Assembly: GCF_000319385.1 (NCBI RefSeq)
Contig: NC_019566.1
Coordinates: 1,131,266-1,195,265 of the forward strand
Direction: 5' to 3'
DNA from: Candidatus Endolissoclinum faulkneri L2
GTDB lineage: Bacteria > Pseudomonadota > Alphaproteobacteria > Thalassobaculales > Thalassobaculaceae
DNA length: 64,000 bases
In this document: piece by piece, positions 54,761 to 64,000 of the stretch
Layout of the letters: every line of letters starts with the position of its first letter
Position numbering within the stretch: the stretch's first letter is position 1
Notes under the pieces: generated by a model
What the model saw: only the letters and a program-made list of their open reading frames with translations
Told to the model about the DNA's origin: nothing
Databases searched by the model: none
Position numbers and translations under genes: made by a program

Positions 54761-55860
54761 TTTTTAAGCTTTATTTTTTGCAGATAAAAAATTCATAAAT
54801 GTGCTTAATTGTACATTATTGCGTATTAATACGCCATAATGTGGGCTAATTAAATTTCATATTGTTACATTTTTGTACATTTTTAAGTTTTTATCAAAAA
54901 AAAAATAGTTACTGATTTAACTTTTATAAAAACGCGTTAGTAATTGGCTTAGTTAATTTATTTTAGGCCATCAGATTATACTAATAATAATTCCACTCAT
55001 AGAAATTTTTACTCAAAATAATTTCATTATCAATCCGATGTAATCTAGCAAAAACAACTGCACAATTGGTTTATTATTCTTAATAAGAATTTTTCTTATT
55101 TAAGCGTATCTTTGATCACAGCAATGATATTGGTAATGTTTTTTTGATGTTAGCAATTTAATCGGCCTATTCCACTAATAGATATAGTTTTGGTTATCTT
55201 TAATTAATAAAGAGGTGTATTTATCAAATACTATACTAATTTATGTTTTTAACTTTAATAAAAATTATTATTTATATTGTTATTACATAAAAATACACGT
55301 ACGGATTAATGGTTATATCTTTTTCTAACTGTCTATAATCAGAAAGATGATTATAGACAAAAATTGCAAAAGTAATTTGATTTTGTATTAAACTACATTA
55401 ACTATAGTATTAGTTATCATTAATTAAGAATAACTAGACAATTTAATACAAATAAAATATTTGTTATGTTTTTACTAATGCACGAAAATTAATGACTATA
55501 AGCGTTAATATTATACTTTATGTTTTACGATTAAAAAATTGATAATTATTGTAATTAAGTTCATTTTCTTGATGATATATTAAAATAGTATACGGTTGTA
55601 ATTTTTGTTCAATACCAAAAGATATGCTAGTTTCCATAATGTTTTACTTAAAAGCTAATATATTACCTTTACTATAATATAATTATATTTGTATTGTTAT
55701 ATCTTAATTAAGAGTATGTAATTTTAGAACGATTGGAATTTATATTCTACTTATTTAACAATGAAGCATAAAATAATAATGAAAATACTATTTTATGTTA
55801 TTTCGTATAGTGTAATACTTTACCCACAGATATCTACAACATAGATGCATTAACTCTTTT
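54761..55860. other. AT-rich spacer between convergent genes
   Basis: No gene is seen. A perfect 12-bp hairpin lies at 55330-55359, listed separately. Confidence 0.5.
55330..55359. repeat. Perfect 12-bp hairpin
   Basis: TGTCTATAATCA (55330-55341) pairs with TGATTATAGACA (55348-55359) around a GAAAGA loop. An A-run rather than a T-run follows on the plus strand, so terminator function is doubtful there. Confidence 0.6.
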
Positions 55861-56265
55861 CTAAGAGTGACGATTATGTACCACCTTTACTCCTACGCTC
55901 TCAATATCTTGAGAGACATCTAATTTGGAAGCTGTGACCTTAGCCCTTTTCGCCCGTACATCAGTCAAGCATATCTTAGCTACTCGATTAGCTAAAGTTT
56001 CTACTAGCCTTATGTGCCCGTAGTCAGCAAGTGCGCGAACTGAATTCACAATGTTTTCGTAGCAGTAAACTCTTGTATAATCATCGTCAAAACCACCTTT
56101 AGGTTTGCTTACATCAATAGCGATATCCAGACGTACACGCTGGCGTATTCCTTGTTCATGGTTATGAATACCGATCTGAAAATCAACTACTAAGCCGCTT
56201 ATCTGTACTGTGTAGAAAGATTCAATTGTATCATTTTGTTCCGCAAAATGCGTTTTTTCAGTCAT
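55861..56265 (-). CDS. folB: Dihydroneopterin aldolase
   Basis: FolB cleaves dihydroneopterin in folate synthesis. The 134-residue protein shows the family pattern: VQISGLVVDFQIGIHNHEQGI (broken by variation), RQRVRLDIAIDV, the YENIVNSVRAL helix and LVETLANRVAKICL with the conserved Glu. The first 18 residues before FYTVQIS are extra compared with the shortest homologues. It stands alone. Folate is needed for PurN (10-formyl-THF), so it fits the retained purine pathway. Confidence 0.92.
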   Translation of the reverse strand: MTEKTHFAEQNDTIESFYTVQISGLVVDFQIGIHNHEQGIRQRVRLDIAIDVSKPKGGFDDDYTRVYCYENIVNSVRALADYGHIRLVETLANRVAKICLTDVRAKRAKVTASKLDVSQDIESVGVKVVHNRHS

Positions 56266-56922
56266 AAAGATTATTATCCTTCAAACGAAATCATCTTTAT
56301 CCCAGCTAGTTTTATACTAAAAATACGCGATCGTGGATAATCTTAATTATTGTTTTTTTGTTGTTAAACCTATCAATGCTAGCTTTATCTAAGCATTTTC
56401 TGTATTGTTTCATGTGGGATGAGCAAGATAGATTGGGTGTATATCATATTGGACTGTAAATTACTCTAACTGGATGATTTATGCGATAATTGATTATCAC
56501 ATTATGCTTTACATGGATAATTCCGCGCTAAGTCGTTTATTCATTGATTTTTTAATTAAAATAAACTACACTCTGGCAAGTTTATATCTGCAGAATACGC
56601 ATTCATGTTATATACTTAAATTACATCAATCTGATATATAAGAGTTGGAGGTAATATTTGCATTATTAATGTTTTATATCTCTAATTTGGTAATCTGTAT
56701 ACGTATGTGAACTCGTCACATTATATATAAAATTGTTTAAGTTAATAGTTAATTATAACTCCTCTATTATTCTTCTAGGTATCATAAAGATTTTTTTAAA
56801 TAGTCAAAGCGGTATTTTTAAATTTATAGCTAGGAAATGTTGGAATATCGATTAATTTTGTTATTTTGTCAATTTAACCGTAAGCATAATAGAACGTATC
56901 TTAGTGATAAACTAATCGCAGG

Positions 56923-56965
56923 CGAGTTATTATAATTAATGCAATACATTAATTATAATAACTCG
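56923..56965. repeat. Perfect 19-bp inverted repeat
   Basis: Arms 56923-56941 and 56947-56965 are perfect reverse complements with a CAATA loop. It overlaps the end of the tiny minus-strand ORF 56949-57005. Confidence 0.85.
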
Positions 56966-57023
56966 TAAAAATCAAGTAAGAAAAGCAGAAGACATTCGAA
57001 GCCATCGGATTATTCTCCTCCTT
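56949..57023 (-). other. Strong ribosome binding site with an 18-codon ORF
   Basis: On the minus strand AAGGAGGAG (57015-57023) is nine bases before ATG GCT TCG AAT, which opens an 18-codon frame (MASNVFCFSYLIFTSYYN) ending in TAA at 56949. The 3' half of this frame runs into the 19-bp inverted repeat at 56923-56965. The layout, SD then short ORF then hairpin, fits either a fossil gene start or a short leader/small-protein gene. Confidence 0.4.
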
Positions 57024-57779
57024 ATGAGATTTTAATTCTCAAGTGGTTTAAAAAATAATGAAAATTATTTTTATCATGTGATTTTGTCTAGCAAATAGCA
57101 GATGTCTTAGGGTGAATTTAACAAATTCTTCTCTTTTTGATATATGATCGTTATTAGGTGATATATTAAAAATCCGTAGCTTATTATTATACAATCAATT
57201 AGTGTTACTATTATTGCTTTAATCGTTTGTTTTGTTTAGAGTTAGTAAATTTAAATGATATTTTGATAAAAATAGTGGTTCTTATCGAAAGATAAGACTT
57301 TATTCATAAGCTATTTTATAGAATTTTTGATAAAAATGTTTTTTATATTTATTCTAACATTATTTAGACTTTTGCTAAAAGCTACAATTTTTAATTGGGC
57401 AGTTTTGCGTTTGATTGGCGCTAACAGAAATAATTATTGGATATTGAATAGATTTTGTATTAAAACTAGTTAAATAATAACTCATATCTTGCGATTATAA
57501 CTATAACTATGTGATTGCAAGTAATCTTGCGCTTAGCTAGTTATACATATTTAACACCAATCCTGTCTTAGCATTACGTTTTACATAACTGTTATGTAAG
57601 TTTTGTTCTTTATTAAAAATTTTTTTAAATTACTTGTTATGACAGAGATAATCAGCATTGTTCTTGCTGCAATTATTGATTATTCGTAATAATTTTTTAT
57701 TTTGTGAGATAAAAGTAAGAGATAGTGTATGCCATTTTAAGCATAAAAGCTTTGGCAGAACTGCTGTTCAATTTAAAGC

Positions 57780-57803
57780 TATAATAAAAATATTTTTATT
57801 ATA
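57780..57803. repeat. Perfect 24-base palindrome
   Basis: Twelve bases (TATAATAAAAAT) are followed directly by their reverse complement. Only A and T; could extrude as a cruciform but no function is evident. Confidence 0.6.
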
Positions 57804-58011
57804 AAAATGTATTTTGTTTTCCATTTTTTTACCATCAAAAATTGAAGATAACGCCTGTTTTAAAATCTTGATTCAAGTATAACTTAATTTTAATAAAATC
57901 ATATTCTTCTTTATTCTTGATTAGATAGATTTAATTATACATTGATTACTTATTTTTATATAGATTTAGTAAGTGTATTTCATCTACATACAACTAAATG
58001 CATCAATTGTA

Positions 58012-58038
58012 CTAAGGCATTTACGCTAATACCTCCTG
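58012..58038 (-). other. Strong ribosome binding site with a two-codon frame
   Basis: On the minus strand CAGGAGGT (58031-58038) is ten bases before ATG CCT TAG (58020-58012). It is a good translation start that stops at once, as expected for a decayed gene. Confidence 0.4.
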
Positions 58039-60155
58039 AATAATACTAATTAAGTATTAGCAGTTGAGTGCAGGTTAGTTAACTGCTAAAGTTTGACATT
58101 GAAAATCTCTGATAGAGTCTTTAACTATATTAAGACTAATATATAAATTACTTTATCTTAAAATTTATAAGTAAATTTATTTAACAACATTTTAAATTGT
58201 GCACCTTATTCTCTTTTCTTTAGAAAAGAATGATTCCGATTTAACCTATAGTAGTCTTTTATCTATCTATCTGTTTGAAATAATTTTATTAATCTGTGAT
58301 ACTTTAAGCAACTAATTAGCGTAGTTCATCATCAAAAATGTAAAGCTAATATCATCGAATCTGCAATAAATACTGCTGTATTTAGCATGCGGCGCTTGAT
58401 GCCAATCGTCCACTACATTGCTGAAGGCTTTTAAGTTAGTTTTTGATTGGCGTAGAGACATATATGCCAAATGTAATTGGTAGATTTAAAAACAATCGCT
58501 TTTCTCTCCATTCACGTCAATGGGCTCATGGAATAAACTGACGAACAACCGAAGACAGCAATTGCATTGAACACATGTTTTGGCTGAAGTGTTATCAAAC
58601 AAATAACAGTGATTACGAAGCCATCATAATTATAAGTCTTGGGTTTCATTTTATTTTGCTATATACGATTCGTTAGCTAAGGCTAGAAAAGCACAATAAT
58701 TTTTTTTAAGTAAAATAAGGTTTAAGTATTGAGGTTTACTAGATAAGTATTGTTACTTTCTTCAATCACATTTACAGTTTTATAAAAACGTTCTATTTTG
58801 GTATTCTAATTTTCTTTTTTTTTAATTCAAAAATTGAAAATTTTTCACGAAAAAAGTTTTTTTTTGAATATTGTAAATTAGCTCATATTTTTACATTTTT
58901 AATGTATTGCAATGATTCTGTTTATAGTATTTTTACTCTTTATTTAGTAGATTACTAGTCTTTACCCAGAGATATTATTTAATTTTAACTTCAATCATGT
59001 TATTTATTCTCTTGATAATACTTCTACTATAAAATAAAGTTATGGCTTGCGAGTTTAACTTCCTTCTGAAGAAGGTATGCTACGGATTGAAGTCATGCCC
59101 CTGCATAGGTTGCTAATTGTCGTAAGCAATTGAACCTTATTTTATAATAAGGATACACAGAGCAATATTAAAAATAATCTTAATAAATAATTAATTTGAT
59201 TAATTCCTGCATTAAGAATGTATTGATTTTTAGCAAAATATTCGCTAGTATGTTGTTCATTTTATGATATTATCAAACTTGTAGCGCAGTCGAAAAAAGC
59301 TATATTAACGATTGGTAATAATTTAAATATGTATTTTCTTTATCAAGATACATATTTATATTTAACTTTTTGTTGAATAAAAAGGTATTATGTTAACTAT
59401 ACATATAAATCCATAAACAATTACGTACTATACTTAGTAGATAGCTAATAAATATTGCTGGTGGACAGTCTATATGAAGCTTATCTCATAAGTATTTAAT
59501 ACTATAGGCAATGAGTGCACTATATAAACTACCTGCAAGAAAGATATTAAATAATTTGTTATCCTGTATTGCAAGTCTGTATAGTTTGCTTGCACATGCT
59601 TGCTGCTGGTTAGCTAGGATGTGAGACAAAGGTATTTTGATATTTTAAAACAAATCAAGCTATTTTGACATTATCTATTAAATCGTTATTTCAGCTGAAT
59701 TATGCGTAATTTGTGACTCTGCTTAGTACAGATAAATACTTTTTACTATTCCAGCATTATGATGCAAGAAAATATAAGGATAATATAAAATATGCCTTAG
59801 GTGCATATTTCAACGAAGCAGCACAACGCTATCAATAATTGATGACATTCAAATAATTAATTCATTAAAGTTATTTGGTAAGTCCTTGAATGTATTTTTT
59901 CTATATTAGGAATATTGCTTCTTAATTTGCACGAGATGACTATTAATCTTTAACCAATCATACGCCTAAGAGCTCTGTAAAACCGTTATATCTAAGTACT
60001 GATGTCATGATGCAGTTTGTACTTAGCTAAAGCAGCACAAAACACGCAAGGTAGCCAATTATAACTGCTGAAAAGTTAATTCTTTAAGGTACTTAAATAT
60101 AAATTTGGAGCACTATTAAGTGCAGATTAATAATTCGGCATACTAGCCAAGATAA

Positions 60156-61268
<1,113 letters not shown>

Positions 61269-61327
61269 TGGTTTGTTAGTTAGGTACGCTCTAGCTTTCT
61301 TTTCATCTTATGAGGTGAATTGTAATC

Positions 61328-62239
61328 ATGGCGAAGCGACCCGGATCATTTAATAGCTTAACACAACCAGTGCGCTCACTCTGGAGCTATTTTGCCTTTA
61401 CAATCCTACTAATTACTAGTTTTATACTTATGTTGTTGGGGAAAGTGGATGTATTTTTGATAGATAATGCCCGTACTATAGTACTCGATGCGTTAGCGCC
61501 GGCTATAGAGGTAGCAGCTGGACCAATCTCGTTTCTTAACAAATTAATGAAACAAATCGGCGATTTGCGCTATCTTCAAGCTGAAAATTCGCGATTGATT
61601 TTAGAAAATCAGCAACTATACCGCTGGCAGCATATAGCTCAGCTATTTGAAGCCGAAAATCTAGCATTGCGTTCTTTGACGAATTTTATACCACCTAAGG
61701 ATGTTGACTTTGTTAGCGCTCGGGTGATCGGCGATGGTAACGGTGTTTTTGTGCGTAACATTATGATAACCGCTGGTAATAAAGACGGGCTTACCTTAGG
61801 CAATGCTGTGGTTAGCGGCGAGGGTTTGGTAGGAGGCGTTATCGAAGTTGGTGAGTCATATAGTCGGGTATTGTTGATCACTGATCTTAACTCATCTATC
61901 CCTATACAGATTGATAGGACACGCGATCCTGGTTTGCTAATTGGTGATAATACTCGTACACCTCGTATTATCTATCTTCCTCTATATTCCCAAGTAGTGC
62001 TTGGTGATCGAATTGTTACTTCTGGTCATGGAGGCGTATTTCCATCAGGGTTAGGCGTAGGTGTTGTGACGATGGTCAATGATGGATTGATTTCTGTTAC
62101 ACCATTTGTCGATTGGGAAAGGTTAGAATACGTTAGCATTTTGAAAACTGGTTACGATGGCATCGCACGCTCGGATACTTCTAAACTATTGCCATCTTTG
62201 ACTAGAAGACCGAAAAATCTACCATGCCCTAGTAAATAA
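61328..62239 (+). CDS. mreC: Rod shape-determining protein MreC
   Basis: MreC is a single-pass inner membrane protein with a periplasmic part that binds PBP2. The 303-residue protein has one membrane helix (about 20-40: LWSYFAFTILLITSFILML, broken here from its flanks), a coiled-coil region (about 70-110) and a beta-rich domain to the C-terminus containing GEGLVGGVIEVGESYSRVLL and SGHGGVFPSGLGVG. GAGGTG precedes the ATG. The length is normal for alphaproteobacteria. It lies between mreB and mreD in the standard order. Confidence 0.96.
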   Translation: MAKRPGSFNSLTQPVRSLWSYFAFTILLITSFILMLLGKVDVFLIDNARTIVLDALAPAIEVAAGPISFLNKLMKQIGDLRYLQAENSRLILENQQLYRWQHIAQLFEAENLALRSLTNFIPPKDVDFVSARVIGDGNGVFVRNIMITAGNKDGLTLGNAVVSGEGLVGGVIEVGESYSRVLLITDLNSSIPIQIDRTRDPGLLIGDNTRTPRIIYLPLYSQVVLGDRIVTSGHGGVFPSGLGVGVVTMVNDGLISVTPFVDWERLEYVSILKTGYDGIARSDTSKLLPSLTRRPKNLPCPSK

Positions 62240-62247
62240 AAAAAATC

Positions 62248-62760
62248 ATGATGAATGTTACATTAGCTCAATTATTTAGTCTCTGGATACGTCGATCAAT
62301 GCCGATGGCTTTGGTTGCTATGCTAGCTGTTATATCTGTATTTTCGATCAAAATTCCTGGGTGGGCTTCAGTAGTTCCTGACTATACTTCAATGGCTATT
62401 TTTTATTGGGCGGTATTCCGTCCAGATCTACAGCCGGTTTTACTTTTGTTTATGATCGGTTTATTAAAAGACATTATAACCGGTAATCCTCTTGGCCTAA
62501 CTGCGATTAGTTTACTATTGCTTCATGGGTTAGCCTTGTCTCAGCAACGCTTTTTAGTTACGAAGCCATTTCTGTTTATCTGTTTTGCCTTCATGTTAAT
62601 CCAACTTCCTATCTCTATTTTAAGCTGGCTGATGATGTCAGTATTACATTTTTGTTTAATTGCGCCAGATCCAGTCATGTATCAATATTTGATTACTGTA
62701 TTTAGCTTTCCAATTATGATGTGGTTTCTTTTTCATCTTCACTGTTACGTAATTCGATAA
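62248..62760 (+). CDS. mreD: Rod shape-determining protein MreD
   Basis: MreD is a small polytopic inner membrane protein of the elongasome. This 170-residue protein is almost wholly hydrophobic with about five membrane segments, and has the family pattern PDYTSMAIFYWAVFRPD and IGLLKDIITGNPLGLTAI. It starts eight bases after the mreC stop; the ATGATG start leaves the first or second Met open. Length is normal. Confidence 0.93.
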   Translation: MMNVTLAQLFSLWIRRSMPMALVAMLAVISVFSIKIPGWASVVPDYTSMAIFYWAVFRPDLQPVLLLFMIGLLKDIITGNPLGLTAISLLLLHGLALSQQRFLVTKPFLFICFAFMLIQLPISILSWLMMSVLHFCLIAPDPVMYQYLITVFSFPIMMWFLFHLHCYVIR

Positions 62761-62765
62761 CAATA

Positions 62766-64000
62766 ATGTTTAGGGCAAATGAACAAAACATTCGAAAGGT
62801 ATTTACCCGTCGAGCCTTTATGTTAGCTTGTGGCAAGGTTGCCCTAATAGGCACTTTAGGGGCTAAGCTCTATAATCTTCAGGTAGTCGAGGGGGAGCGA
62901 TACGAATTACTATCACTAAATAACCAGTTTATTAGTGAAATTATATTGCCCGTTCGTGGGCGAATTTTCGATCGTCATGGCGTAGCTCTTGCTGATAATC
63001 AAGATATTTTTCAAGTTGCAATTGTTCGTGAACGAACTAAAGACGTATGTGCAACTTTATCTGCTTTGAGTTCTATTATTGAGATAAAAGAATGGGATAT
63101 TAAACGAGTCCTTGAAGATGTGAAGCGTAGTCATGCCTTTACGCCGGTAATTGTGAGGAAGAATTTAACTCGTCAAGAAATTGATCGGGTAGCGGTTAAT
63201 GCTCCTTATCTGCCTGGTATATGTATTAATGTTAATTATTTACGACGCTATCCTTTCTCAGATATTGTTGTTCATATCATAGGATATGTCGCTGCTGTTT
63301 CAGAAGAAGAGCAATTGACTGGCGATCCAGTTCTTAGATTACCCAATTTTCGTATTGGCAAGAGTGGTCTTGAAAAGATGCATGAATTAGAGATACGCGG
63401 TAAAGCTGGTTGGCGAAAAGTGGAAGTCAATGCACTTGGTAAAGTTATTCGCAAGTTACCAGGTGATGAGAGTAAGGCAGGTTGTGACATTAATCTTACA
63501 CTGGATATCAATTTGCAGAGATTTGCTGCTGAACGCTTGGTACGCGGTAATGCAAAATTGCTATTAATAAATGATCCTCGCGCTCAACGCGCTTTGACAC
63601 AAGCTGCGCCGGCTATTCTCGATTATTATACGGATCAGCAGACAGTCCTAGTCAATTCTAATGGCAGGCTAGTAGAGGCAGAGAGTGGTGCAGTCGTAGT
63701 CATAGATGTTCGTAATGGTGCATTGTTGGTAATGGCATCGCTTCCGGGATATGATCCAAATCAGTTTAATAAGGGCTTGTCTAGTAAAGAATGGGGAAAA
63801 ATATTGAATAACCCCCGTGGACCACTTAATAACAAAGCATTGTCTGGCCAGTACCCTCCAGGGTCTACTTTTAAAATGCTAGTTATGCTAGCCGCTCTAG
63901 AGTCTGGCAAGGCCAAAATGGATACAAAATTTTATTGTCCAGGTTATTTGTCGCTTGGTAATACTCGATTTCATTGTTGGCTTCATTATGGTCACGGCTG
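62766..64000 (+). CDS. mrdA: Penicillin-binding protein 2 (5' part, cut by window end)
   Basis: PBP2 is the elongasome transpeptidase. The frame is open from ATG 62766 to the window end (411 codons plus two bases). It has a short cytoplasmic tail, one membrane helix (about 17-37), the dimerisation region (LPVRGRIFDRHGVALADN), and the start of the transpeptidase domain with catalytic Ser in YPPGSTFKM (about residue 367). Between DINLQRFAAERL and SGAVVVIDVRNG there are about 45 residues not in the E. coli protein; this may be a lineage trait. It follows mreD by five bases; rodA would be expected to the right. Confidence 0.93.
   Translation, partial: MFRANEQNIRKVFTRRAFMLACGKVALIGTLGAKLYNLQVVEGERYELLSLNNQFISEIILPVRGRIFDRHGVALADNQDIFQVAIVRERTKDVCATLSALSSIIEIKEWDIKRVLEDVKRSHAFTPVIVRKNLTRQEIDRVAVNAPYLPGICINVNYLRRYPFSDIVVHIIGYVAAVSEEEQLTGDPVLRLPNFRIGKSGLEKMHELEIRGKAGWRKVEVNALGKVIRKLPGDESKAGCDINLTLDINLQRFAAERLVRGNAKLLLINDPRAQRALTQAAPAILDYYTDQQTVLVNSNGRLVEAESGAVVVIDVRNGALLVMASLPGYDPNQFNKGLSSKEWGKILNNPRGPLNNKALSGQYPPGSTFKMLVMLAALESGKAKMDTKFYCPGYLSLGNTRFHCWLHYGHG

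Noticed and set aside
58380-58640. GC-richer island suspected to be a pseudogene
   Set aside because: All six frames give short disconnected peptides with no family pattern, so no gene can be named.
59041-59160. GC-richer patch that might be a small stable RNA
   Set aside because: CCTTCT and AGAAGG are complementary but too close to form a loop, and I could not match SRP RNA, 6S RNA, RNase P or tmRNA signatures.

Overview
The window looks like part of the chromosome of a reduced, AT-rich alphaproteobacterium of Rhodospirillales type, probably a host-associated symbiont. The supporting genes are an ELM1-family protein, class I lysyl-tRNA synthetase, a DUF2066 protein, the block hom-glpX-recJ, the pair purM-purN and the block mreBCD-mrdA. 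I count about 31 protein genes and one tRNA. They cover only about 53% of the 64 kb. The rest is very AT-rich spacer, up to 4 kb long, with no credible ORFs. Genes are full length and well conserved, so this looks like a genome that has lost many genes but not yet lost the DNA. The picture resembles published descriptions of the tunicate symbiont Candidatus Endolissoclinum faulkneri; that assignment is inference and was not tested.

Layout: 0-0.7 kb rpmI-rplT. 2-4.6 kb two overlapping cytochrome P450 genes on the minus strand. 6.5-14 kb a scattered amino acid and polyamine set: ornithine decarboxylase, alanine dehydrogenase, a PuuB-like oxidase and a PuuA-like glutamate ligase. 14.7-22.9 kb purD, then recJ, glpX and hom in one minus-strand block, then a lipoprotein-like gene. 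25-30 kb purB and the ELM1 gene. 32-38 kb lipB, tRNA-Leu, maeB, rnd. 41.7-49.2 kb a DUF2066 protein, purM-purN, aspS, lysK. 50.6-56.3 kb a possible small membrane protein, divergent miaA and serB, a ferredoxin-NADP reductase and folB. 60.2-64 kb mreB-mreC-mreD-mrdA, the last cut by the window end.

Together the genes serve translation (L35, L20, AspRS, LysRS, MiaA), purine synthesis (PurD, PurB, PurM, PurN), central carbon and amino acid metabolism (MaeB, GlpX, Hom, SerB, Ald), cofactors (LipB, FolB), repair and RNA processing (RecJ, Rnd) and cell shape (MreBCD, PBP2). The P450 pair is the most obvious accessory element.

I found no CRISPR array, phage, transposase, toxin system or defence system. 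The best unexpected signals are: purM apparently starting at an ATA codon behind an intact ribosome binding site; many long perfect inverted repeats in the spacers, and one inside glpX, far more than chance predicts; strong Shine-Dalgarno plus ATG signals in front of tiny ORFs in otherwise empty DNA, which look like fossil gene starts; and a P450 without the usual I-helix acidic residue.
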